Below are positions 12,928 to 27,500 of a stretch of DNA of 64,000 nucleotides, in pieces. A program made the position numbers and the translations under genes. The stretch covers positions 44,708,094 through 44,772,093 of the forward strand of contig CM067306.1 of the NCBI GenBank assembly GCA_034231615.1, read 5' to 3'. The first letter of the stretch is position 1, and every line of letters begins with the position of its first letter. The stretch comes from Meghimatium bilineatum. Lineage: Eukaryota > Mollusca > Gastropoda > Stylommatophora > Philomycidae. Under the pieces are notes generated by a model, which searched no databases, had not been told where the DNA came from, and saw only the letters and a program-made list of their open reading frames with translations.

Positions 12928-15900
12928 TTGAGTGTATTCTGGCCCATTACACATGATTTGGTTGTATTGCACCTTAATACTGCAGAACACTGGCGTATTA
13001 AACATGAATTGGGAGTATTGCAGTTTAGTACGCCAAAACTCGTTGTATTCTGGCATATTAATCACAAATTCATTGTACTGAAGCTTACTACACTAGAATT
13101 GAGTGCATTCTGGCCCCTTACACATGATTTCGTTGTATTGCACCTTAATACTGCAGAACACTGGCGTATTACACACAAATTGGGTGTATTGCAGTTTAGT
13201 ACGCCAAAACTCGTTGTATTCTGGCATATTACTCACAAATTGGGTGTACTGAAGCTTACTACACTAGAATTGAGTGTATTCTGGCTTATTACACATGATT
13301 TCTTTGTATTGCAGCTTAATACGTCAGAACACTGGCGTATCACATACGAATTGGGTGTATTGCAGTTTAGTACGCCACAACTGGTTGTATTCTGGCACAT
13401 TACTCACAAATTCATTGTACTGAAGCTTACTACACTAGAATTGAGTGTATTCTGGTCCATTACACATGATTTCGTTGTATTGCAGCTTAATACGTCAGAA
13501 CACTGGCGTATCACATACGAATTGGGTGTATTGCAGTTTAGTACGCCACAACTGGTTGTATTCTGGCACATTACTCACAAATTCATTGTACTGAAGCTTA
13601 CTACACTAGATTTGAGTGTATTCTGGTCCATTACACATGATTTCGTTGTATTGCAGCTTAATACTTCAGAACACTGGCGTATTAAACAAGAATTGGGAGT
13701 ATTGCAGTTTAGTACGACAAAACTCGTTGTATTCTGGCACATTAATCACAAATTCATTGCAATGAAGCTTACTACACTAGAATTGAGTGCATACTGGCCT
13801 ATTGCACATGATTTCGTTGTACTGCAGCTTAATACGTCAGAACACTGGCGTATTACACAAGAATTGGGTGTATTGCAGTTTAGTACGCCAAAACCCGTTG
13901 TATTCTGGCATATTACTCACAAATTAATTGTACTGAAGATTACTACACTAGAATTGAGTGTATTCTGGCCCCTTACACATGATTTCGTTGTATTGCACCT
14001 TAATACTGCAGAACACTGGCGTATTACACACAAATTGGGTGTATTGCAGTTTAGTACGCCAAAACTCGTTGTATTCGGGCATATTACTTACAAATTGGGT
14101 GTACTGAAGCTTACTACACTAGAATTGAGTGTATTCTGGCCTATTACACATGATTTCTTTGTATTGCAGCTTAATACGTCAGAACACTGGCGTATCACAT
14201 ACGAATTGGGTGTATTGCAGTTTAGTACGCCACAACTGGTTGTATTCTGGCACATTACTCACAAATTCATTGTACTGAAGCTTACTACACTAGATTTGAG
14301 TGTATTCTGGTCCATTACACATGATTTCGTTGTATTGCAGCTTAATACTTCAGAACACTGGCGTATTAAACAAGAATTGGGAGTATTGCAGTTTAGTACG
14401 ACAAAACTCGTTGTATTCTGGCACATTAATCACAAATTCATTGCAATGAAGCTTACTACACTAGAATTGAGTGCATACTGGCCTATTGCACATGATTTCG
14501 TTGTACAGCAGCTTAATACGTCAGAACACTGGCGTATTACACAAGAATTGGGTGTATTGCAGTTTAGTACGCCAAAACCCGTTGTATTCTGGCATATTAC
14601 TCACAAATTCATTGTACTGAAGCTTACTACACTAGAATTGAGTCTATTCTGGCCCCTTACACATGATTTCGTTGTATTGCACCTTAATACTGCAGAACAC
14701 TGGCGTATTACACACAAATTGGGTGTATTGCAGTTTAGTACGCCAAAACTCGTTGTATTCTGGCACATTACTCACAAATTGGGTGTACTGAAGCTTACTA
14801 CACTATAATTGAGTGTATTCTGGCCTATTACACAGGATTTCGTTGTATTGCAGCTTAATACTTCAGAACACTTGCGTATTAAACACGAATTGGGAGTATT
14901 GCAGTTTAGTACGCCAAAACTCGTTGTATTCTGGCATATTAATCACAAATTCATTGTACTGTAGCTTACTACACTAGAATTGAGTGTATTCTGGCCCCTT
15001 ACACATGATTTCGTTGTATTGCACCTTAATACTGCAGAACACTGGCGTATTACACACAAATTTGGTGTATTGCAGTTTAGTACGCCAAAACTCGTTGTAT
15101 TCGGGCATATTACTCACAAATTGGGTGTACTGAAGCTTACTACACTAGAATTGAGTGTATTCTGGCCTATTACACATGATTTCTTTGTATTGCAGCTTAA
15201 TACGTCAGAACACTGGCGTATCACATACGAATTGGGTGTATTGCAGTTTAGTACGCCACAACTGGTTGTATTCTGGCATATTACTCACACATTCATTGTA
15301 CTGAAGCTTACTACACTAGAATTGAGTATTTTCTGGCCTATTGCACATGATTTCGTTGTACTGCAGCTTAATACGTCAGAACACTGGCGTATTACACTCA
15401 AATTGGGTGTATTGCAGTTTAGTACGCCAAAACTCGTTGTATTCTGGCATATTACTCACAAATTTATTGTACTGAAGCTTACTACACTAGAATTGAGTGT
15501 ATTCTGGCCCCTTACACATGATTTCATTGTATTGCACCTTAATACTGCAGAACACTGGCGTATTAAACATGAATTGGGTGTATTGCAGTTTAGTACGCCA
15601 AAACTCGTTGTATTCTGGCATATTACTCACAAATTGGGTGTACTGAAGCTTACTACACTAGAATTGAGTGTATTCTGGCCTATTACAGAGGATTTCGTTG
15701 TATTGCAGCTTAATACTTCAGAACACTTGCGTATTAAACACGAATTGGGAGTATTGCAGTTTAGTACGCCAAAACTCGTTGTATTCTGGCACATTACTCA
15801 CAAATTCATTGTACTGAAGCTTACTACACTAGATTTGAGTGTATTCTGGTCCATTACACATGATTTCGTTGTATTGCAGCTTAATACGTCAGAACACTGG

Positions 15901-17202
15901 CGTATCACATACGAATTGGGTGTATTGCAGTTTAGTACGCCACAACTGGTTGTATTCTGGCATATTACTCACAAATTCATTGTACTGAAGCTTACTACAC
16001 TAGAATTGAGTATTTTCTGGCCTATTGCACATGGTTTCGTTGTACTGCAGCTTAATACGTCAGAACACTGGCGTATCACATACGAATTGGGTGTATTGCA
16101 GTTTAGTACGCCACAACTGGTTGTATTCTGGCACATTACTCACAAATTCATTGTACTGAAGCTTACTACACTAGATTTGAGTGTATTCTGGTCCATTACA
16201 CATGATTTCGTTGTATTGCACCTTAATACTGCAGAACACTGGCGTATTAAACATGAATTGGGTGTATTGCAGTTTAGTACGCCAAAACTCGTTGTATTCT
16301 GGCATATTACTCACAAATTGGGTGTACTGAAGCTTACTACACTTGAATTGAGTGTATTCTGGCCTATTACACATGATTTCTTTGTATTGCAGCTTAATAC
16401 GTCAGAACACTGGCGTATCACATACGAATTTGGTGTATTGCAGTTTAGTACGCCACAACTGGTTGTATTCTGGCACATTACTCACAAATTCATTGTACTG
16501 AAGCTTACTACACTAAAATTGAGTGTATTCTGGTCCATTACACATGATTTCGTTGTATTGCAGCTTAATACTTCAGAACACTGGCGTATTAAACAAGAAT
16601 TGGGAGTATTGCAGTTTAGTACGCCAAAACTCGTTGTATTCTGGCACATTAATCACAAATTCATTGCAATGAAGCTTACTACACTAGAATTGATTGCATA
16701 CTGGCCTATTGCACATGATTTCGTTGTACTGCAGCTTAATACGTCAGAACACTGGCGTATTACACAAGAATTGGGTGTATTGCAGTTTAGTACGCCAAAA
16801 CCCGTTGTATTCTGGCATATTACTCACAAATTCATTGTACTGAAGCTTACTACACTAGAATTGAGTGTATTCTGGCCCCTTACACATGATTTCGTTGTAT
16901 TGCACCTTAATACTGCAGAACACTGGCGTATTACACAAGAATTGTGTGTATTGCAGTTTAGTACCCCAAAACTCGTTGTATTCTGGGATATTACTCACAA
17001 ATTCATTGTACAGAAGCTTACTACACTAGAATTGAGTGTATTCTAGCCTATTACACATGATTTCGTTGTAGTGCAGCTTAATACTTCAGAACTCTGGCGT
17101 ATTACACATAAATTAGGTGTATTGCAGTTTCGTACGCTAAAACTCGTTGTATTCTGGCATATTACTCACAAATTTATTTTACTGAAGCTTACTACACTAT
17201 AA
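12928..17202. repeat. 25-monomer HOR (4275 bp), first of a near-identical pair
   Basis: The order is AB-C-D-SD-E-F-C*-D-E-F-C, then B, then C*-D-I-C-B-SD-I-EA-D-E-F-G-H. An internal actaTAA at 14806-14808 follows a type C monomer, and a TAG at 14962-14964 (tactgTAGctt) ends the next B monomer. About the first 2.95 kb recur at 17203-20155 at an offset of exactly 25 monomers, with only a handful of single-base differences visible. The copies then diverge. Confidence 0.87.
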
Positions 17203-20200
17203 TTGAGTGTATTCTGGCCCATTACACATGATTTGGTTGTATTGCACCTTAATACTGCAGAACACTGGCGTATTAAACATGAATTGGGAGTATTGCAGTT
17301 TAGTACGCCAAAACTCGTTGTATTCTGGCATATTAATCACAAATTCATTGTACTGAAGCTTACTACACTAGAATTGAGTGCATTCTGGCCCCTTACACAT
17401 GATTTCGTTGTATTGCACCTTAATACTGCAGAACACTGGCGTATTACACACAAATTGGGTGTATTGCAGTTTAGTACGCCAAAACTCGTTGTATTCTGGC
17501 ATATTACTCACAAATTGGGTGTACTGAAGCTTACTACTCTAGAATTGAGTGTATTCTGGCTTATTACACATGATTTCTTTGTATTGCAGCTTAATACGTC
17601 AGAACACTGGCGTATCACATACGAATTGGGTGTATTGCAGTTTAGTACGCCACAACTGGTTGTATTCTGGCACATTACTCACAAATTCATTGTACTGAAG
17701 CTTACTACACTAGAATTGAGTGTATTCTGGTCCATTACACATGATTTCGTTGTATTGCAGCTTAATACGTCAGAACACTGGCGTATCACATACGAATTGG
17801 GTGTATTGCAGTTTAGTACGCCACAACTGGTTGTATTCTGGCACATTACTCACAAATTCATTGTACTGAAGCTTACTACACTAGATTTGAGTGTATTCTG
17901 GTCCATTACACATGATTTCGTTGTATTGCAGCTTAATACTTCAGAACACTGGCGTATTAAACAAGAATTGGGAGTATTGCAGTTTAGTACGACAAAACTC
18001 GTTGTATTCTGGCACATTAATCACAAATTCATTGCAATGAAGCTTACTACACTAGAATTGAGTGCATACTGGCCTATTGCACATGATTTCGTTGTACTGC
18101 AGCTTAATACGTCAGAACACTGGCGTATTACACAAGAATTGGGTGTATTGCAGTTTAGTACGCCAAAACCCGTTGTATTCTGGCATATTACTCACAAATT
18201 AATTGTACTGAAGATTACTACACTAGAATTGAGTGTATTCTGGCCCCTTACACATGATTTCGTTGTATTGCACCTTAATACTGCAGAACACTGGCGTATT
18301 ACACACAAATTGGGTGTATTGCAGTTTAGTACGCCAAAACTCGTTGTATTCGGGCATATTACTCACAAATTGGGTGTACTGAAGCTTACTACACTAGAAT
18401 TGAGTGTATTCTGGCCTATTACACATGATTTCTTTGTATTGCAGCTTAATACGTCAGAACACTGGCGTATCACATACGAATTGGGTGTATTGCAGTTTAG
18501 TACGCCACAACTGGTTGTATTCTGGCACATTACTCACAAATTCATTGTACTGAAGCTTACTACACTAGATTTGAGTGTATTCTGGTCCATTACACATGAT
18601 TTCGTTGTATTGCAGCTTAATACTTCAGAACACTGGCGTATTAAACAAGAATTGGGAGTATTGCAGTTTAGTACGACAAAACTCGTTGTATTCTGGCACA
18701 TTAATCACAAATTCATTGCAATGAAGCTTACTACACTAGAATTGAGTGCATACTGGCCTATTGCACATGATTTCGTTGTACAGCAGCTTAATACGTCAGA
18801 ACACTGGCGTATTACACAAGAATTGGGTGTATTGCAGTTTAGTACGCCAAAACCCGTTGTATTCTGGCATATTACTCACAAATTCATTGTACTGAAGCTT
18901 ACTACACTAGAATTGAGTCTATTCTGGCCCCTTACACATGATTTCGTTGTATTGCACCTTAATACTGCAGAACACTGGCGTATTACACACAAATTGGGTG
19001 TATTGCAGTTTAGTACGCCAAAACTCGTTGTATTCTGGCACATTACTCACAAATTGGGTGTACTGAAGCTTACTACACTATAATTGAGTGTATTCTGGCC
19101 TATTACACAGGATTTCGTTGTATTGCAGCTTAATACTTCAGAACACTTGCGTATTAAACACGAATTGGGAGTATTGCAGTTTAGTACGCCAAAACTCGTT
19201 GTATTCTGGCATATTAATCACAAATTCATTGTACTGTAGCTTACTACACTAGAATTGAGTGTATTCTGGCCCCTTACACATGATTTCGTTGTATTGCACC
19301 TTAATACTGCAGAACACTGGCGTATTACACACAAATTGGGTGTATTGCAGTTTAGTACGCCAAAACTCGTTGTATTCGGGCATATTACTCACAAATTGGG
19401 TGTACTGAAGCTTACTACACTAGAATTGAGTGTATTCTGGCCTATTACACATGATCTCTTTGTATTGCAGCTTAATACGTCAGAACACTGGCGTATCACA
19501 TACGAATTGGGTGTATTGCAGTTTAGTACGCCACAACTGGTTGTATTCTGGCATATTACTCACAAATTCATTGTACTGAAGCTTACTACACTAGAATTGA
19601 GTATTTTCTGGCCTATTGCACATCATTTCGTTGTACTGCAGCTTAATACGTCAGAACACTGGCGTATTACACTCAAATTGGGTGTATTGCAGTTTAGTAC
19701 GCCAAAACTCGTTGTATTCTGGCATATTACTCACAAATTTATTGTACTGAAGCTTACTACACTAGAATTGAGTGTATTCTGGCCCCTTACACATGATTTC
19801 ATTGTATTGCACCTTAATACTGCAGAACACTGGCGTATTAAACATGAATTGGGTGTATTGCAGTTTAGTACGCCAAAACTCGTTGTATTCTGGCATATTA
19901 CTCACAAATTGGGTGTACTGAAGCTTACTACACTAGAATTGAGTGTATTCTGGCCTATTACAGAGGATTTCGTTGTATTGCAGCTTAATACTTCAGAACA
20001 CTTGCGTATTAAACACGAATTGGGAGTATTGCAGTTTAGTACGCCAAAACTCGTTGTATTCTGGCACATTACTCACAAATTCATTGTACTGAAGCTTACT
20101 ACACTAGATTTGAGTGTATTCTGGTCCATTACACATGATTTCGTTGTATTGCAGCTTAATACTTCAGAACACTGGCGTATTAAACAAGAATTGGGAGTAT

Positions 20201-23200
20201 TGCAGTTTAGTACGACAAAACTCGTTGTATTCTGGCACATTAATCACAAATTCATTGCAATGAAGCTTACTACACTAGAATTGAGTGCATACTGGCCTAT
20301 TGCACATGATTTCGTTGTACTGCAGCTTAATACGTCAGAACTCTGGCGTATTACACAAGAATTGGGTGTATTGCAGTTTAGTACGCCAAAACCCGTTGTA
20401 TTCTGGCATATTACTCACAAATTAATTGTACTGAAGCTTACTACACTAGAATTGAGTGTATTCTGGCCCCTTACACATGATTTCGTTGTATTGCACCTTA
20501 ATACTGCAGAACACTGGCGTATTACACACAAATTGGGTGTATTGCAGTTTAGTACGCCAAAACTCGTTGTATTCGGGCATATTACTCACAAATTGGGTGT
20601 ACTGAAGCTTACTACACTAGAATTGAGTGTATTCTGGCCTATTACACATGATTTCTTTGTATTGCAGCTTAATACGTCAGAACACTGGCGTATCACATAC
20701 GAATTGGGTGTATTGCAGTTTAGTACGCCACAACTGGTTGTATTCTGGCACATTACTCACAAATTCATTGTACTGAAGCTTACTACACTAGAATTGAGTG
20801 TATTCTGGTCCATTACACATGATTTCGTTGTATTGCAGCTTAATACTTCAGAACACTGGCGTATTAAACAAGAATTGGGACTATTGCAGTTTAGTACGAC
20901 AAAACTCGTTGTATTCTGGCACAGTAATCACAAATTCATTGCAATGAAGCTTACTACACTAGAATTGAGTGCATACTGGCCTATTGCACATGATTTCGTT
21001 GTACTGCAGCTTAATACGTCAGAACACTGGCGTATTACACAAGAATTGGGTGTATTGCAGTTTAGTACGCCAAAACCCGTTGTATTCTGGCATATTACTC
21101 ACAAATTCATTGTACTGAAGCTTACTACACTAGAATTGAGTGTATTCTGGCCCCTTACACATGATTTCGTTGTATTGCACCTTAATACTGCAGAACACTG
21201 GCGTATTACACACAAATTGGGTGTATTGCAGTTTAGTACGCCAAAACTCGTTGTATTCTGGCATATTACTCACAAATTGGGTGTACTGAAGCTTACTACA
21301 CTAGAATTGATTGTATTCTGGCCCCTTACACATGATTTCGTTGTATTGCACCTTAATACTGCAGAACACTGGCGTATCACATACGAATTGGGTGTATTGC
21401 AGTTTAGTACGCCACAACTGGTTGTATTCTGGCATATTACTCACAAATTCATTGTACTGAAGCTTACTACACTAGAATTGAGTATTTTCTGGCCTATTGC
21501 ACATGATTTCGTTGTACTGCAGCTTAATACGTCAGAACACTGGCGTATTACACTCAAATTGGGTGTATTGCAGTTTAGTACGCCAAAACTCGTTGTATTC
21601 TGGGATATTACTCACAAATTCATAGTACTGAAGCTTACTACACTAGAATTGAGTGCATACTGGCCTATTGCACATGATTTCGTTGTACTGCAGCTTAATA
21701 CGTCAGAACACTGGCGTATTACACAAGAATTGGGTGTATTGCAGTTTAGTACGCACAAACTGGTTGTATTCTGGCACATTACTCACAAATTCATTGTACT
21801 GAAGCTTACTACACTAGAATTGAATATTTTCTGGCCTATTGCACATGATTTCGTTGTACTGCAGCTTAATACGTCAGAACACTGGCGTATTACACACAAA
21901 TTGGGTGTATTGCAGTTTAGTACGCCAAACCTCGTTGTATTCTGGCATATTACTCACAAATTGGGTGTACTGAAGCTTACTACACTAGAATTTAGTGTAT
22001 TCTGGCCTATTGCACATGATTCCTTTGTACTGCAGCTTAATACGTCAGAACACTGGCGTATTACACAAGAATTGGGTGTATTGCAGTTTAGTACGCCAAA
22101 ACTCGTTGTATTCTGGGATATTACTCACAAATTCATTGTACTGAAGCTTACTACACTAGAATTGAGTGTATTCTGGCCTATAACACATGATTTCGTTGTA
22201 TGGCACCTTAATACTGCAGATCACTGGCGTATTAAACACGTATTGGGTGTATTGCAGTTTAGTACGCCAAAACTCGTTGTATTCTGGGATATTACTCACA
22301 AATTCATTGTACTGAAGCTTACTACACTAGAATTGAGTGTATTCTGGCCTATTACACATGATTTCTTTGTATTGCAGCTTAATACGTCAGAACACTGGCG
22401 TATCACATACGAATTGGGTGTATTGCAGTTTAGTACGCCACAACTGGTTGTATTCTGGCATATTACTCACAAATTCATTGTACTGAAGCTTACTACACTA
22501 GAATTGAGTATTTTCTGGCCTATTGCACATGATTTCGTTGTACTGCAGCTTAATACGTCAGAACACTGGCGTATTACACTCAAATTGGGTGTATTGCAGT
22601 TTAGTACGCCAAAACTCGTTGTATTCTGGCATATTACTCACAAATTTATTGTACTGAAGCTTACTACACTAGAATTGAGTGTATTCTGGCCCCTTACACA
22701 TGATTTCATTGTATTGCACCTTAATACTGCAGAACACTGGCGTATTAAACATGAATTGGGTGTATTGCAGTTTAGTACGCCAAAACTCGTTGTATTCTGG
22801 CATATTACTCACAAATTGGGTGTACTGAAGCTTACTACACTAGAATTGAGTGTATTCTGGCCTATTACAGAGGATTTCGTTGTATTGCAGCTTAATACTT
22901 CAGAACACTTGCGTATTAAACACGAATTGGGAGTATTGCAGTTTAGTACGCCAAAACTCGTTGTATTCTGGCACATTACTCACAAATTCATTGTACTGAA
23001 GCTTACTACACTAGATTTGAGTGTATTCTGGTCCATTACACATGATTTCGTTGTATTGCAGCTTAATACTTCAGAACACTGGCGTATTAAACAAGAATTG
23101 GGAGTATTGCAGTTTAGTACGAAAAAACTCGTTGTATTCTGGCACATTAATCACAAATTCATTGCAATGAAGCTTACTACACTAGAATTGAGTGTATTCT

Positions 23201-24558
23201 GGCCCCTTACACATGATTTCGTTGTATTGCACCTTAATACGTCAGAACACTGGCGTACTACACAAGAATTGGGTGTATTGCAGTTTAGTACGCCAAAACC
23301 CGTTGTATTCTGGCATATTACTCACAAATTCATTGTACTGAAGCTTACTACACTAGAATTGAGTGTATTCTGGCCCCTTACACATGATTTCGTTGTATTG
23401 CACCTTAATACTGCAGAACACTGGCGTATTACACACAAATTGGGTGTATTGCAGTTTAGTACGCCAAAACTCGTTGTATTCTGGCATATTACTCACAAAT
23501 TGGGTGTACTGAAGCTTACTACACTAGAATTGATTGTATTCTGGCCTATTACACATGATTTCGTTGTATTGCAGCTTAATACTTCAGAACACTTGCATAT
23601 TAAACACGAATTGGGAGTATTGCAGTAATTTAGTACGCCAAAACTCGTTGTATTCTGGCATATTAATCACAAATTCATTGTACTGTAGCTTACTACACTA
23701 GAATTGAGTGTATTCTGGCCCCTTACACATGATTTCGTTGTATTGCACCTTAATACTGCAGAACACTGGCGTATCACATACGAATTGGGTGTATTGCAGT
23801 TTAGTACGCCACAACTGGTTGTATTCTGGCATATTACTCACAAATTCATTGTACTGAAGCTTACTACACTAGAATTGAGTATTTTCTGGCCTATTGCACA
23901 TGATTTCGTTGTACTGCAGCTTAATACGTCAGAACACTGGCGTATTACACTCAAATTGGGTGTATTGCAGTTTAATACGCCAAAACTCGTTGTATTCTGG
24001 GATATTACTCACAAATTCATAGTACTGAAGCTTACTACACTAGAATTGAGTGCATACTGGCCTATTGCACATGATTTCGTTGTACTGCAGCTTAATACTT
24101 CAGAACACTGGTGTATTAAACACGAATTTGGAGTATTGCAGTTTAGTACGCCAAAACTCGTTGTATTCTGGCATATTAATCACAAATTCATTGCACTGAA
24201 GCTTACTACACTAGAATTGAGTGTATACTGGCCTATTGCACATGATTTCGTTGTACTGCAGCTTAATACGTCAGAACACTGGCGTATTACACAAGAATTG
24301 GGTGTATTGCAGTTTAGTACCCCAAAACTCGTTGTATTCTGGGATATTACTCACAAATTCATTGTACAGAAGCTTACTACACTAGAATTGAGTGTATTCT
24401 AGCATATTACACATGATTTCGTTGTAGTGCAGCTTAATACTTCAGAACTCTGGCATATTACACATAAATTAGGTGTATTGCAGTTTCGTACGCTAAAACT
24501 CGTTGTATTCTGGCATATTACTCACAAATTTATTTTAAAGAAGCTTACTACACTATAA
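17203..24558. repeat. 43-monomer HOR (7356 bp = 43 x 171 + 3), longest in the window
   Basis: It begins like 12928-15880 and then extends: AB-C-D-SD-E-F-C*-D-E-F-C-B-C*-D-I-C-B-E-F-C*-D-E-F-C-CD-I-F-N-S-W-D-I-C-B-E-CF-C-B-CD-I-FK-Y-H. The D-I-C-B-E module around 19426-20280 recurs at 22333-23187 (offset 2907 = 17 monomers), marked by the rare attacaGaggatttc. The three extra bases are an insertion giving gcagTAAttta at 23626-23628. The N, S, W, FK and Y monomers appear here first and dominate the rest of the window, so this unit bridges zones 1 and 2. Confidence 0.85.
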
Positions 24559-27500
24559 TTGAGTGTATTCTGGCCCCTTACACATGATTTCGTTGTTTTG
24601 CACCTTAATACTGCAGAACACTGGAGTATTACACACAAATTGGGTGTATTGCAGTTTAGTACGCCAAAACTCGTTGTATTCGGGCATATTACTCACAAAT
24701 TGGGTGTACTGAAGCTTACTACACTAGAATTGAGTGTATTCTGGCCTATTACACATGATTTCTTTGTATTGCAGCTTAATACGTCAGAACACTGGCGTAT
24801 CACATACGAATTGGGTGTATTGCAGTTTAGTACGCCACAACTGGTTGTATTCTGGCATATTACTCACAAATTCATTGTACTGAAGCTTACTACACTAGAA
24901 TTGAGTATTTTCTGGCCTATTGCACATGATTTCGTTGTACTGCAGCTTAATACGTCAGAACACTGGCGTATTACACTCAAATTGGGTGTATTGCAGTTTA
25001 GTACGCCAAAACTCGTTGTATTCTGGCATATTAATCACAAATTCATTGTACTGAAGCTTACTACACTAGAATTGAGTGCATTCTGGCCCCTTACACATGA
25101 TTTCGTTGTATTGCACCTTAATACTGCAGAACACTGGCGTATTACACACAAATTGGGTGTATTGCAGTTTAGTACGCCAAAACACGTTGTATTCTGGCAT
25201 ATTACTCACAAATTGGGTGTACTGAAGCTTACTACACTAGAATTGAGTGTATTCTGGCCTATTACACATGATTTCTTTGTATTGCAGCTTAATACGTCAG
25301 AACACTGGCGTATCACATACGAATTGGGTGTATTGCAGTTTAGTACGCCACAACTGGTTGTATTCTGGCACATTACTCACAAATTCATTGTACTGAAGCT
25401 TACTACACTAGAATTGAGTGTATTCTGGTCCATTACACATGATTTCGTTGTATTGCAGCTTAATACTTCAGAACACTGGCGTATTAAACAAGAATTGGGA
25501 GTATTGCAGTTTAGTACGACAAAACTCGTTGTATTCTGGCACATTAATCACAAATTCATTGCAATGAAGCTTACTACACTAGAATTGAGTGCATACTGGC
25601 CTATTGCACATGATTTCGTTGTACTGCAGCTTAATACGTCAGAACACTGGCGTATTACACAAGAATTGGGTGTATTGCAGTTTAGTACGCCAAAACCCGT
25701 TGTATTCTGGCATATTACTCACAAATTCATTGTACTGAAGCTTACTACACTAGAATTGAGTGTATTCTGGCCCCTTACACATGATTTCGTTGTATTGCAC
25801 CTTAATACTGCAGAACACTGGCGTATTACACACAAATTGGGTGTATTGCAGTTTAGTACGCCAAAACTCGTTGTATTCTGGCATATTACTCACAAATTGT
25901 GTGTACTGAAGCTTACTACACTAGAATTGATTGTATTCTGGCCTATTACACATGATTTCGTTGTAGTGCAGCTTAATACATCAGAACACTTGCATATTAA
26001 ACACGAATTGGGAGTATTGCAGTAATTTAGTACGCCAAAACTCGTTGTATTCTGGCATATTAATCACAAATTCATTGTACTGTAGCTTACTACACTAGAA
26101 TTGAGTGTATTCTGGCCCCTTACACATGATTTCGTTGTATTGCACCTTAATACTGCAGAACACTGGCGTATTACACACAAATTGGGTGTATTGCAGTTTA
26201 GTACGCCAAAACTCGTTGTATTCTGGCATATTACTCACAAATTGGGTGTACTGAAGCTTACTACACTAGAATTGAGTGTATTCTGGCCTATTACACATGA
26301 TTTCTTTGTATTGCAGCTTAATACGTCAGAACACTGGCGTATCACATACGAATTGGGTGTATTGCAGTTTAGTACGCCACAACTGGTTGTATTCTGGCAT
26401 ATTACTCACAAATTCATTGTACTGAAGCTTACTACACTAGAATTGAGTATTTTCTGGCCTATTGCACATGATTTCGTTGTACTGCAGCTTAATACGTCAG
26501 AACACTGGCGTATTACACTCAAATTGGGTGTATTGCAGTTTAGTACGCCAAAACTCGTTGTATTCTGGGATATTACTCACAAATTCATAGTACTGAAGCT
26601 TACTACACTAGAATTGAGTGCATACTGGCCTATTGCACATGATTTCGTTGTACTGCAGCTTAATACGTCAGAACACTGGCGTATTACACAAGAATTGGGT
26701 GTATTGCAGTTTAGTACGCACAAACTGGTTGTATTCTGGCACATTACTCACAAATTCATTGTACTGAAGCTTACTACACTAGAATTGAGTGTATTCTGGC
26801 CTATTGCACATGATTCCTTTGTACTGCAGCTTAATACGTCAGAACACTGGCGTATTACACAAGAATTTGGTGTATTGCAGTTTAGTACGCCAAAACTCGT
26901 TGTATTCTGGGATATTACTCACAAATTCATTGTACAGAAGCTTACTACACTAGAAGTGAGTGTATTCTCGCCTATTACACATGATTTCGTTGTAGTGCAG
27001 CTTAATACTTCAGAACTCTGGCGTATTACACACAAATTCATGTATTGCAGTTTAGTACATTAAAACTCGTTGTATTCTGGCATATTACTCACAAATTCAT
27101 TGTACTGAAGCTTACTACACTAGAATTGAGTGTATTCTGGCCCCTTACACATGATTTCGTTGTATTGCACCTTAATACTGCAGAAAACTGGCGTATCACA
27201 TACGAATTGGGTGTATTGCAGTTTAGTACGCACAAACTGGTTGTATTCTGGCACATTACTCACAAATTCATTGTACTGAAGCTTACTACACTAGAATTGA
27301 ATATTTTCTGGCCTATTGCACATGATTTCGTTGTACTGCAGCTTAATACGTCAGAACACTGGCGTATTACACACAAATTGGGTGTATTGCAGTTTAGTAC
27401 GCCAAACCTCGTTGTATTCTGGCATATTACTCACAAATTGGGTGTACTGAAGCTTACTACACTAGAATTTAGTGTATTCTGGCCTATTGCACATGATTCC

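Noticed and set aside
19255..23628. 1457-codon open frame as a giant repeat protein gene
   Set aside because: The frame is stop-free because all repeat periods are multiples of three. The apparent start is a TTG in the middle of a repeat, the frame ends at an ordinary indel, and sister monomers carry stops and frameshifts in the same frame.
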